Assembly: GCA_023957275.1 (NCBI GenBank)
Contig: JAMLHF010000013.1
Span: 1 to 64,000, forward strand
From: Lentimicrobium sp.
GTDB taxonomy: Bacteria > Bacteroidota > Bacteroidia > Bacteroidales > Lentimicrobiaceae
Direction of reading: 5' to 3'
Length of the DNA stretch: 64,000 nt
Both the position numbers and the translations under genes were made by a program. Under the pieces are notes generated by a model. It had not been told where the DNA came from, made no database searches, and saw nothing but the letters and a program-made list of their open reading frames with translations. Of this stretch, positions 1-6,992 are shown in pieces. The number at the start of each line of letters is the position of its first letter. Position 1 is the stretch's first letter.

Positions 1-67
1 GTTTGATTAACCACAAAACTGTCTTTGGAACACGAAAAACCGCCTTTTGGGTAAGTGCTGTTAGCGG
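1..67. repeat. Partial GTTAGC-bounded palindromic element (cassette boundary)
   Basis: The sequence GTTAGCGG at 60-67 closes this element, and the preceding bases (ttaaccac, then ccgcc and a T-rich tract) resemble those before the same octamer at 2000-2007. The window edge cuts the other arm. The stop codon of the lipoprotein gene at 61-816 lies inside the octamer, as cassette genes often end at a recombination core. Confidence 0.45.
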
Positions 68-816
68 TATGTTATTTTAACTTTGTCTTTTAGCATTTGT
101 CTTTGTATTCGTCCTTGCATAATTCCCTCCGCATAGCTTGCAATTTCGTAGTCGTCAAAGTTGAAGGAGATAGTGTCTTGCTCAATATTAAAGTCAATGT
201 CTTTCAAGCCAGAAACAAAAACACCTTCTCGTCCCACCGCTTCGGTTATAAGATCAGTCATGAAAGCCGTGTCAGCGCTATTTTTAACGATAAAGTAGTC
301 GGAAAACGATATTCGCTTTTGTGTTTTACTATCAAAGTTAAATGAGTAATACATTGTCATTGGATGAGCCGCTCCTCCGTGATAATATGAAATAATATAT
401 AGGATACTTGTCACTTTGCTGTCTTTATATACCGAAACTGGTTCTGCTTGAAAGCCGCTGTTTATTGAACTCAATATCCCCTTGTCCTCTTTAATCATTT
501 CGTCAAGGCTTCTGGTGAAGTCATCTTTTTGCTTTTCGATTTCGTCAAATACAACTTTGTCAAGTAGTTTAATACCTGAAACTGGTATGGAAATGAAAAT
601 TGATAAATTTCTTGCTGTGTCATTCGTTTGAATCGTGTCGAGCCGAAAACCTTCTGGAAGATTTAAAGTTGGGACAAGGTCGTCAGTACTATGCCGAACA
701 ATTTCTGTTTTATGCAAAGCGCTGTCTTGACTATGCGTCTGGTCATTTAATTTGCTTTCTCCTTGGCCGCATCCAAGTAGTCCGATTACAATTAATATGT
801 GTGCAATGGTCTTCAT
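61..816 (-). CDS. DUF3298-type lipoprotein
   Basis: A 251-aa exported lipoprotein: hydrophobic signal peptide with lipobox LLGC, lipidated Cys at residue 16. The C-terminal half (about 125-250) contains YHGGAAHP followed by a strand pattern and FSDYF, which fits the DUF3298 domain found in RsiV/PdaC-like extracellular proteins, where it follows DUF4163. The function is unproven; relatives bind lysozyme or act on peptidoglycan. The gene stands alone between GTTAGCGG (60-67) and CCGCTAAC (824-831), and its TAA stop overlaps the left octamer. The start is the only Met before the signal peptide. It is AT-rich compared with genes right of 14475, which suggests acquisition. Confidence 0.75.
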   Translation of the reverse strand: MKTIAHILIVIGLLGCGQGESKLNDQTHSQDSALHKTEIVRHSTDDLVPTLNLPEGFRLDTIQTNDTARNLSIFISIPVSGIKLLDKVVFDEIEKQKDDFTRSLDEMIKEDKGILSSINSGFQAEPVSVYKDSKVTSILYIISYYHGGAAHPMTMYYSFNFDSKTQKRISFSDYFIVKNSADTAFMTDLITEAVGREGVFVSGLKDIDFNIEQDTISFNFDDYEIASYAEGIMQGRIQRQMLKDKVKITYR

Positions 817-823
817 ACAATTA

Positions 824-831
824 CCGCTAAC
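824..831. repeat. CCGCTAAC core, start side of the lipoprotein cassette
   Basis: This is the inverse of GTTAGCGG at 60-67, so the DUF3298 gene is bracketed by inverted octamers. Homology to the intact nitroreductase locus begins at base 826 of this core. Confidence 0.5.
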
Positions 832-995
832 TCTTTAATATCTTCACAAACTTACTCTTTTCCCATCTTGCTCCAACACCTTTAATACCTGTTCCAGGTC
901 ACCACCTCCTCCACTGGTTTCCGTATTTTTTTGCGCAAGGGACAACCCTCCTGCGGTTAGCCCGGTGCAATCACCAATACGGACTTTTTCGGGCC
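826..995 (-). pseudogene. Nitroreductase 3'-end remnant
   Basis: A decayed copy of the last ~33 codons and downstream flank of the nitroreductase gene at 14475-15020. Read on the minus strand, it gives PQEGCPLRKKIRKPVEEVV and then TWNRY and a stop at 882-884, against PQEGYPLRKK...TFNRY in the intact gene, with an in-frame stop replacing the Tyr before PQEG. A 36-bp block is identical (907-942 and 14500-14535); overall I estimate roughly 80% identity. Both copies begin matching at GCTAACTC. No start and no upstream codons remain, so it cannot be functional. Confidence 0.85.
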
Positions 996-1022
996 GGGGA
1001 AAAGGTACCGGGCATTCAACCC

Positions 1023-1100
1023 TTAAGCTTTACTGAGCGACAGTTGGTAAGCAATTCCGATTGCGGCCGGAACAATCCAGGCCAATGTGCAGGCCGGCAA
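1023..1100 (-). pseudogene. Possible 3' fragment of a BrnQ-like membrane transporter
   Basis: One minus-strand frame reads TLAWIVPAAIGIAYQLSLS then KA and a stop at 1023-1025; an in-frame TGA lies about 25 codons upstream. The pattern looks like the last membrane helix of branched-chain amino acid permeases of the BrnQ type. The fragment is too short to be sure. With the adjacent nitroreductase remnant, it suggests a scrap of ordinary chromosome enclosed in the AT-rich island. Confidence 0.3.
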
Positions 1101-1256
1101 AGTTCAACACTTACTTGAATCCATTTTTGTCCCGCAATTTCTGTGGGGGCAGTCGCAGAAAGGTCGCGGCTGCCCCGCAAAAACAGCGGGGCAGGAATCT
1201 TGCTTTTTATTACTGTGACTGCGCTTAAGACTTATTTGTTGTACTCCGTTGTTTTT
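1101..1256. other. Non-coding, two GC-rich hairpins
   Basis: No gene is visible. GGGGCAG pairs with CTGCCCC around 1147-1176, and GCCCCGC pairs with GCGGGGC across a 7-nt A-rich loop just downstream. They could be terminator-like or remnants of a palindromic element. Confidence 0.4.
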
Positions 1257-1832
1257 CTATTTTGTAATAATTAATTCATTTACTCCAATTACAATCAATA
1301 TCGCAAAAACTCCCAAAAAAGTAAAATATCCAATTGCTTTCTTATTAAGTTTCATAATCCGATTGCTTCTCCATAAAATCAAGAATAGTATTGTTAGTAC
1401 AATCGCTGCAACTAAATACTTATTCCAATCCAACATTGCAGCAATCCTTGCTTCATCTTGCAGATTTAATCCTCCTAAAATGATTGAGTAAAATCTTGAA
1501 AATACAGCAAAAAATGTAATGGAATAAGTAAAAATTGATTTTGTCAACCAGGTAAGCAACAGAAATATTGATCCCTGAAGTATCGTAAAAACAGGACCAC
1601 CTATTGCAGACCATAAAGCATCTGAATCATTAATAAACTGTCCATTTTGGGGAGCTGAATTATTTAAACTTAGTATCATGTCATTCCCTGAAAGTTCTCC
1701 AAATGTCCAATGCCCAAACTCATGAAACAGATATGTGAAAAATGCAATTGGAATAAAAGCAATGATAACTTTCCAATCTATTTGGCTTTCTTTTAAATCA
1801 TTTCTTATTTTTTTACCAAAAGTCTCTTTCAT
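1257..1832 (-). CDS. M50-like membrane metalloprotease (HEFGH)
   Basis: A 191-aa integral membrane protein with about five hydrophobic segments. HEFGH at residues 37-41 is a zinc-metalloprotease HExxH motif at the end of the first helix, the placement used by site-2-protease-like M50 enzymes, and AIGGP near residue 80 resembles the helix-loop that faces the site in short M50 members. The usual C-terminal LDG aspartate motif is not obvious, though MLDW is present, so activity is uncertain. It probably cleaves or chaperones a membrane substrate. It is a single-gene unit with no operon partner, and low GC fits the accessory island. Confidence 0.6.
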   Translation of the reverse strand: MKETFGKKIRNDLKESQIDWKVIIAFIPIAFFTYLFHEFGHWTFGELSGNDMILSLNNSAPQNGQFINDSDALWSAIGGPVFTILQGSIFLLLTWLTKSIFTYSITFFAVFSRFYSIILGGLNLQDEARIAAMLDWNKYLVAAIVLTILFLILWRSNRIMKLNKKAIGYFTFLGVFAILIVIGVNELIITK

Positions 1833-1850
1833 TTTTCAATCTTTAATTGG

Positions 1851-2007
1851 TACGCTGTCTAATTTACAATGGGGCACACACGTTTGGCGAGTTTAAGAAG
1901 TTGGCGATTTCGGAGCACAAAACTGTCAAGCCGCCACAAATGTTGATGAGAGGTAGAATGTTCAATTAACCACTGAACCGCCAATTTTTTAAACCCGCTG
2001 TTAGCGG
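1851..2007. repeat. attC-like imperfect palindrome
   Basis: The arms at 1888-1913 and 1973-1998 are imperfect inverses: gtttaagaagttggcg faces cgccaattttttaaac. The element ends at GTTAGCGG (2000-2007); the far end, near 1851-1866, is a diverged version. It lies between the M50-like gene and the lipoprotein gene at 2044. Size and two-arm layout resemble integron attC sites, but the core departs from GTTRRRY at two bases. Confidence 0.5.
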
Positions 2008-2043
2008 TTCGGGCTTCTTTTACTACACTGTCAATTAGATTTT

Positions 2044-2835
2044 TCAATTGTTGTCAGGGGATTTAAATTTTTGAAATTCATTTCTTTTAATTTCAATAGT
2101 GTGAAACCCATTGGTAATAAGAGATTGCTGTAAATTATATTCTTCTGATAAGAACATATAATACTGTGCATCTGTCATGCTTGGGGCAAGTATCCCCAAA
2201 TAGCGATTAGATTTTGGTTCATAATGATTATGAAGGTGGTATTTAAAACTCCACCCTCGCTTCAAATCATTTTTTACTGCTTCTAGAATAACTCCTGGTT
2301 TAGGAGGCCAAGGCTGGTCGCTAGCAGCAAAATAAATCTTGACAAGTTTTAAAGAATCGTGAAACAATATAAATCCGTGAAATTCTGTAGGATGACTTAA
2401 TAAAGGGTATCGGCTTATTTGATAATCTAATAATTGAGCTTCCAAATAGCTTATAGGTCTTATTGTGCCTATGGTTTTAGTATGAACTAGTTGAGCATTA
2501 ATGGAATCTCCATTCGTAGTACTAATTGATTTATAAGAAATATCTTGGAATGATAATTTTTGTAAAATAAGTTGAAAGGTGTCCTTACCAAGTATTTTAC
2601 TTATAGAATCTTTATATAATTTTAAAGCAGGTGGTTGAACAAAATTTGTGTCCCATAAAAAAGGGTCATCCTTGAACTCCCAATATTGAAAGATTTCCGC
2701 CCCACTTTTTTTAATCACAATAGGTGGAAGTGTCTTAAGTGAAACGTGTTGCCCATTTCCTTTGTCATTGCAACTTATTATAAAAATAATGACTGATAAA
2801 AATAGCCCACTCAAAAACTTAATTCTTCTATTCAT
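2044..2835 (-). CDS. Lipoprotein of unknown function
   Basis: A 263-aa protein with a basic N-terminus, a hydrophobic stretch and lipobox IISC (lipidated Cys22), so it is exported and anchored in a membrane, usually the outer membrane in Bacteroidota. I do not recognise the mature domain; it is a mixed alpha/beta-looking sequence with an aromatic-rich stretch (YWEFKDDPFLW, about residues 50-60). It is a single-gene unit: its start follows the palindrome at 2890-3020 by about 55 bp and its stop precedes the one at 1851-2007 by about 40 bp. It is AT-rich like its neighbours, so probably carried as a cassette. Confidence 0.65.
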   Translation of the reverse strand: MNRRIKFLSGLFLSVIIFIISCNDKGNGQHVSLKTLPPIVIKKSGAEIFQYWEFKDDPFLWDTNFVQPPALKLYKDSISKILGKDTFQLILQKLSFQDISYKSISTTNGDSINAQLVHTKTIGTIRPISYLEAQLLDYQISRYPLLSHPTEFHGFILFHDSLKLVKIYFAASDQPWPPKPGVILEAVKNDLKRGWSFKYHLHNHYEPKSNRYLGILAPSMTDAQYYMFLSEEYNLQQSLITNGFHTIEIKRNEFQKFKSPDNN

Positions 2836-2889
2836 ATATTATAATTTATCCTCGATTTATTTCTAAGGTTTTCAAGTCTGCCAGCCTGA

Positions 2890-3020
2890 CCGCTAACGGT
2901 TAACTGTATGTGGCGTAGCCGACTGCGGGCTTCTTTCCTGTCAAACCGAGATGAAGTAGAAGCGGGAGATGAACCTGCAATTACCCACAAAACCGGCTAT
3001 GACATATACAGATTGTTAGC
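2890..3020. repeat. attC-like imperfect palindrome, the clearest copy
   Basis: The element runs from CCGCTAAC (2890-2897) to GTTAGC (3015-3020), about 130 bp. The left arm (ctgtatgtggcgtagccg) is largely complementary to the right arm (cggctatgacatatacag), with small bulges and a central ~70-nt region with its own weak pairing. This is the size and fold of long integron attC sites such as Vibrio repeats, but the core GTTAGC(A/G) does not match GTTRRRY exactly. Confidence 0.55.
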
Positions 3021-3046
3021 AACTGGGTTTAGTGTTCCATCAATGT
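3015..3046 (+). repeat. Left imperfect terminal inverted repeat of the metal module
   Basis: GTTAGCAAC at 3015-3023 and CATCAATGT at 3038-3046 reappear inverted, with almost the same spacing, at 14391-14423. The pair encloses the complete metal-resistance module. Confidence 0.5.
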
Positions 3047-3169
3047 GATGTCTTTTCATGTTTTGCAGTATCGTCCGTTTCGACCCTTTTTGTCTGCTCG
3101 ATACGGAGCACTAATTTATTTGTGCGTTTGGCAATCCTGATAGCCCATTAAGGGCTAAATGCGTGGGCA

Positions 3170-3236
3170 ATTTGTAAGCTTGTTGGCAAGTTTTGGCAGA
3201 GGGGAGCTTGTGCGACTTGCCAATGTGCTTACAAAT
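3170..3236. repeat. Hairpin element P1
   Basis: ATTTGTAAGC (3170-3179) pairs perfectly with GCTTACAAAT (3227-3236). After a 2-nt mismatch, an inner helix forms between ttggcaag and cttgccaa, leaving a ~25-nt loop. The element is similar in sequence, and in the same orientation, to the hairpin at 14161-14226, so the metal genes lie between two copies of one hairpin family. It sits 20 bp past the stop of the gene at 3256. Confidence 0.6.
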
Positions 3237-3255
3237 AGGGTGGGCTTTCCTGTTA

Positions 3256-3912
3256 TTATTTAACTACTTTGCCTAATGCTTCTAATAGCTGTGGATTATC
3301 TTCTAATCCAATCCGAGCAACTGCATAGAATTCACTCATCCAGTCATCTATCTTTGCAAAGGCTGAATCTTTTGCTTTGGTTGCGTCTTGCGATTCTCCT
3401 TTTTCTTTTAGGTAAACTGCTCTTGCTGCTTCTAATTCAGAAATCAACGTGTTTGCTGTCGACAAGTCGTCAGCGGATATTTTTAAACGAGCAAGTTTAC
3501 TCTGAATATCAGTATCGGTTGATGCCACGCTGTAAAATTTCTTTGCAGCTTCGAGCCATTTTATATAAGTCCGGGGCATTATTCCGGTAATTGCCAACTT
3601 GTCGGCAGTTAATGAATCGTTACGAAATACAACCTTTGCTTTTTTTCTGTGAATATTGTAGGTATTCTCAATTTGTTCTTTTTTACTCGAAAAATCTGCA
3701 TATGCAGCAGAGGTTTCATCGTCCTCAGTTTTATTCGCATCATAAGCAGTCCTTGTTTCTGTTAATAACGCTTTGCCTTCGGCGATTTTTTCTGAATCGT
3801 AGCCCAGGTCTGCCATGATAGTAGCAATTTCAGGTTGAGACTCTGCATTTTCCAATGCTACACGGTATAATTCCAATGTTTCTGTGTCGGTAAGTTTTGT
3901 ACGTGATGCCAT
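3256..3912 (-). CDS. Hypothetical all-helical protein with internal duplication
   Basis: A 218-aa soluble protein with no signal peptide or membrane segment, rich in Ala, Lys, Glu and Asp and predicted to be all alpha-helical. It is built of two ~100-residue halves: IATIMADLGYDSEKIAEGK... (about 27-100) lines up with IQSKLARLKISADDLSTAN... (about 134-205), and each is followed by a long charged helix. I recognise no domain. It is the last gene of the metal module on the minus strand, separated from the GDCCVxC gene by a ~300-bp AT-rich gap, so it may have its own promoter. A cytoplasmic role in metal stress is only a guess from position. Confidence 0.6.
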   Translation of the reverse strand: MASRTKLTDTETLELYRVALENAESQPEIATIMADLGYDSEKIAEGKALLTETRTAYDANKTEDDETSAAYADFSSKKEQIENTYNIHRKKAKVVFRNDSLTADKLAITGIMPRTYIKWLEAAKKFYSVASTDTDIQSKLARLKISADDLSTANTLISELEAARAVYLKEKGESQDATKAKDSAFAKIDDWMSEFYAVARIGLEDNPQLLEALGKVVK

Positions 3913-4214
3913 AATTTTTTGATTTGGGTTTTTATTATTTTACAATTACGAAATTCCTTTTTACAATTATGTTTTCCGGATTTACAATTGCTTTTTCCCC
4001 ACTAACATCGTTAACTTTCCGATTTGCATTTGAGTTTTACATTCTCACTTTTAAGCTTTCCTTGCTTACAAATCTGATTTTCCCTTATTCAATTGTGTTT
4101 TCCAAACTAACATTTGCTTTATTCCTATTTGTAAAAGCGTTTATAAAACGAAATGTTAAATATAACGAAAATACTTTTGCCAGAACACGTTGCATTTCCA
4201 TTTTGTTAAAAAAA
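3913..4214. other. AT-rich intergenic stretch, no gene seen
   Basis: About 300 bp, with one strand rich in pyrimidines and with short recurring words (ttacaatta, ttttcc, gcttt). No convincing reading frame, hairpin terminator or RNA gene is visible. It probably carries the promoter of the helical-protein gene. Confidence 0.5.
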
Positions 4215-4421
4215 TCAGCAACAACTTTCATTCTTTTGTATCGAAGGGCACTTAACCGAACCATACGAACAAAACACGCAACAATCTCCCTGCCTTGGTT
4301 TTAGTATGGTTTTGCAATTTTCACATTCATAAAAGAACTGACAGGAATCCTCAGGCATTGTTTCTTCTTTTTGGTATCCGCAGTCGGGACAAGTGATTGT
4401 TGATTTATATTTTATTTCCAT
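4215..4421 (-). CDS. GDCCVxC-domain mini-protein
   Basis: A 68-aa cysteine-rich protein. It has CPDCG near residue 15, CENC near 34, the diagnostic GDCCVFC motif near 45-51 followed by SYGSVKCP, and ends in CC. This matches the small GDCCVxC family, some of which are selenoproteins; here the position is an ordinary Cys codon. Members are commonly encoded next to mercury/heavy-metal transporters and are thought to pass or bind metal through their cysteine pairs; this is family context, not proof. It starts 9 bp after the CDF gene ends, so probably the same operon. Confidence 0.8.
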   Translation of the reverse strand: MEIKYKSTITCPDCGYQKEETMPEDSCQFFYECENCKTILKPRQGDCCVFCSYGSVKCPSIQKNESCC

Positions 4422-4430
4422 AAGACAGAT

Positions 4431-5327
4431 TTAGCAATCTATTTCACAATCTTCTTCTATGCTTTTATTTTCGATTTGAAGTGTGGTATGGTTGATACCA
4501 AACTCGTGTTCGAGTTCATGTTGCAAATCGCCTATAAAATTGTCATTAATGCCTTCAGGTATTATCAGGTGTGCTGTCAATGCCACCTTTGTAGTACTCA
4601 TTGCCCAAATGTGCAGGTCGTGAATGTTTTCCACTCCTTTTTGTGCCAGCAGAAATTCCCTGACTTTTTCAAGGTTAATATGTTTGGGTACGGCATCTAA
4701 GGCTAAATCGACAGAATCGGTAAACAAACGCCATGTTCCCCAAACGATAACCGCAATGATAAGAAAACTTGTAAGTGGGTCAATCCATTGTTTTCCGGTG
4801 AGGTTGATTAACAAACCTGCCACAACAACACCCAGCGATACCCCGGCATCGGCTGCCATGTGCAGAAATGCACCTTTTATGTTCAGGTCGTCTTTCTGGC
4901 CTTTCATAAAAAGTAAGGCAGTTAGGGTGTTGATAACGACACCAATGGCGGCAACAATCATAACCTGACTGCCAGCCACAGGTTCAGGGTTTTTAAATTT
5001 ACCAATGGCATCCCAGCCGATAACTGCTACTGCACCAAACAGCAGAAGGGCATTTAAAATAGAAACAAGGATGGTTGTTTTTCGAAGCCCGTAGGTGTAT
5101 TTCCCCCGTGGTTTGATGGATGCAAGCCACATGGCTGTCCACGCAAAAACAAGGCCGAGCACATCGCTGGCATTGTGTCCTGCATCAGCGAGCAGGGCAG
5201 ATGAGTTGGCAATTAAACCGTAAATGATTTCAACGGCTATAAAGGCTACATTTAAACCAATACCCAGTGCAAAGGCTTTTCCGTAACTTTTGTTTGTCGC
5301 ATGTGAATGTCCGTGTGAATGTGCCAT
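4431..5327 (-). CDS. czcD: Cation diffusion facilitator CzcD/ZitB type
   Basis: A 298-aa inner-membrane Zn(2+)(Cd/Co)/H+ antiporter exporting metal from the cytoplasm. The N-terminus is His-rich (MAHSHGHSHA). Six membrane helices are visible. The transport site is intact: D48, H51 and D55 in helix 2 (DAGHNASD) and H156/D160 in helix 5 (HMAAD). The HDHD set is typical of zinc-preferring CDFs. A C-terminal cytoplasmic ferredoxin-like domain (about 212-290; IHDLHIWAMS) carries regulatory zinc ligands, and the tail has extra acidic and Cys residues. It lies 13 bp after ynfA, in the metal operon probably controlled by the Fur-family protein at 13688. Confidence 0.93.
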   Translation of the reverse strand: MAHSHGHSHATNKSYGKAFALGIGLNVAFIAVEIIYGLIANSSALLADAGHNASDVLGLVFAWTAMWLASIKPRGKYTYGLRKTTILVSILNALLLFGAVAVIGWDAIGKFKNPEPVAGSQVMIVAAIGVVINTLTALLFMKGQKDDLNIKGAFLHMAADAGVSLGVVVAGLLINLTGKQWIDPLTSFLIIAVIVWGTWRLFTDSVDLALDAVPKHINLEKVREFLLAQKGVENIHDLHIWAMSTTKVALTAHLIIPEGINDNFIGDLQHELEHEFGINHTTLQIENKSIEEDCEIDC

Positions 5328-5340
5328 AATAAATTCTCAT

Positions 5341-5670
5341 TTAATTTCTTGGTGCATACATAATGATTCCCATCCCGATAAGCGCCACGATTCCTCCAAT
5401 TATATCGTACCTGTCGGGGACAAAGCCGTCCACTTTCCAACCCCACAATATGGCCATAATAATAAATATACCACCGTAAGCAGCATAAACCCGCCCGAAA
5501 TTGGCGGATTGGAGTGTAGCAATCACACCATATAAAAACAAGATAATACCGCCGATTGCCCCAAACCACCAGGGTTTTTGCTCCCTTAGCCAGAGCCAAA
5601 CCAAGTAACCACCGCCAATTTCGCAAAGTCCGGCTACAACAAAAAGGAATACGGAATATACTACTTTCAT
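5341..5670 (-). CDS. ynfA: YnfA/UPF0060 small membrane protein
   Basis: A 109-aa protein of four membrane helices with family signatures [12 protein letters not shown] (helix 1), YAAYGGIFI (helix 3) and a D-R-x-D-x-x-G loop before helix 4. YnfA belongs to an SMR-like fold group and is linked in enterobacteria to small-molecule efflux; its true substrate here is unknown. Length and topology are normal. It lies 6 bp after the HMA-CDF gene and 13 bp before czcD, so it is inside the metal operon, which suggests a supporting role in cation or toxicant export. Confidence 0.92.
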   Translation of the reverse strand: MKVVYSVFLFVVAGLCEIGGGYLVWLWLREQKPWWFGAIGGIILFLYGVIATLQSANFGRVYAAYGGIFIIMAILWGWKVDGFVPDRYDIIGGIVALIGMGIIMYAPRN

Positions 5671-5676
5671 AAAAAT

Positions 5677-6474
5677 CTATTTTCCTAGTTTTAAAATCCT
5701 GAAAGCCCCCCTTACCACAATCAAAAAGACGATTGCTCCGATAATCAGGTCGGGGTATTTCGATTGCGTCAGCAATACCAAAACTCCGGCAACGATAACA
5801 CCTGTATTAATAATCACATCGTTTGAGGTGAAAATCATGCTGGCTTTCATGTGTGCTTCTTTGCTTTTTGATTTTTGAAGCAGGTACAGGCAAACGGAAT
5901 TGGCTATAAGTGCCAATATCGATATCCCAATCATCATCCTGAAATCAGGCGTTTCTTCCGCCCCGATAAACCTTCGGATTACTTCTATCATACCAATACC
6001 TGCCAATGCCAGTTGAAAATATCCGCTCAAGGAGGCTACTTTCTTTTTACGGGTAACCGCTGTCCCCACAGCCCATAAACTCAAGCCATAAACAGCAGCA
6101 TCGGCAAGCATGTCAAGCGAATCGGCAACCAATCCCATAGAACGTGAAATAAAACCGGTTGTGATTTCAATAACAAAAAAACTAAAATTAATGAGCAATA
6201 CTGTCCATAGTAATTTGGTCTGGCCTGAATTACTCTCTGTTTTCATTTCAAACTCTTCAATCTTCTCAGTTTGTAACAGATTTGCACCCAGCTTCAGGCT
6301 TTCCAGTTGTTTTGTGATTTCTTCATTTTTACCCGAATGCAAGACGGAAAGCTTACGGTTTTCAATATCAAATTCCAATTGATGGATGCCGTCAACACCA
6401 TTCAGTTTCATGCGGATTAGGTTCTCCTCCGAGGGGCAGTCCATTTTTGAAATATGGTAATGTGATTTTTGCAT
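5677..6474 (-). CDS. HMA-like/CDF cation transporter with altered site
   Basis: 265 aa. Residues 1-70 form an HMA-like metal-binding domain with MDCPSEE (11-17) in place of the usual CxxC, followed by a CDF transmembrane unit (about 88-260) without the C-terminal cytoplasmic domain. Helix 2 has D118, D121 and D125 (DSLDMLAD), so Asp replaces the His of zinc CDFs. In helix 5 the expected HxxxD reads FTSND, with Phe214 in the His position and D218 kept. The metal preference must therefore differ from the neighbouring CzcD. It is an inner-membrane protein, 6 bp before ynfA and about 57 bp after the PII-like gene. Confidence 0.85.
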   Translation of the reverse strand: MQKSHYHISKMDCPSEENLIRMKLNGVDGIHQLEFDIENRKLSVLHSGKNEEITKQLESLKLGANLLQTEKIEEFEMKTESNSGQTKLLWTVLLINFSFFVIEITTGFISRSMGLVADSLDMLADAAVYGLSLWAVGTAVTRKKKVASLSGYFQLALAGIGMIEVIRRFIGAEETPDFRMMIGISILALIANSVCLYLLQKSKSKEAHMKASMIFTSNDVIINTGVIVAGVLVLLTQSKYPDLIIGAIVFLIVVRGAFRILKLGK

Positions 6475-6531
6475 TGCACTAAAATTATAAAAACCGTGGC
6501 AACCCGGAAGCCGCCACGGCTATTTATCTAA

Positions 6532-6861
6532 TTAATTTCCATTTTTCAAACCATCTTTCACCCGGTAAATTTGGTTTACATCCGAAACATAAATAATACC
6601 ATCGCCGGGATTTAAGGTTTTGCCCTGCTCCGAAATAATATGTACTACTTTGTCCACATCGTTTTTATTGACAACAAGTTCAAGTTTGGCCACCTCGCTG
6701 TCGGTAATTGAAAATTTTTGGGAAACAAATGCGGCTTCATCCTGCAATTTTCCCGTTCCCTCTGCCGATGAAATGGTCATGTTCTCAAAACCTGCATCTT
6801 TTAAATGGTGAACAATATCATTCACTTTATTGGGGCGTATAAATGCTTTTATTTCTTTCAT
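6532..6861 (-). CDS. PII-like signalling protein of the metal-efflux group
   Basis: A 109-aa cytoplasmic protein with a ferredoxin-like PII fold: MKEIKAFIRPNKVNDIVHHL is the classic first strand and helix of GlnB/GlnK, and GDGIIYVSDVNQIYRV is the C-terminal B/C-loop strand. The T-loop region (about 35-60) does not keep the GlnB uridylylation Tyr context, so it is not a nitrogen regulator of the usual kind. A PII subgroup encoded beside heavy-metal efflux genes is known (PII-NG). It lies between CzcB and the HMA-CDF gene in one operon. Inference: it senses metal or nucleotide and controls one of the pumps. Confidence 0.85.
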   Translation of the reverse strand: MKEIKAFIRPNKVNDIVHHLKDAGFENMTISSAEGTGKLQDEAAFVSQKFSITDSEVAKLELVVNKNDVDKVVHIISEQGKTLNPGDGIIYVSDVNQIYRVKDGLKNGN

Positions 6862-6992
6862 CTGTTTAAAATTTTTTAATTTCTAAATGTTTAAAAAATT
6901 TGAATCCATTCAGGAACTCACATAAATTTTAATCATTCTTGTTTTTGAATTTAGAATGCTGAAAATTTAAGTTCGTTTCATAATCCTGGTTT

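Noticed and set aside
1859..2047. 62-aa reading frame on the minus strand
   Set aside because: It lies inside the palindromic element at 1851-2007, and its sequence is just the translation of the two arms; no protein features.
2890..3020. Calling this a standard integron attC
   Set aside because: The core does not match RYYYAAC/GTTRRRY fully and no integrase is visible; kept as attC-like only.
4215..4421. Selenoprotein reading of the GDCCVxC gene
   Set aside because: All positions of the motif are Cys codons and no in-frame TGA or SECIS-like need is seen.
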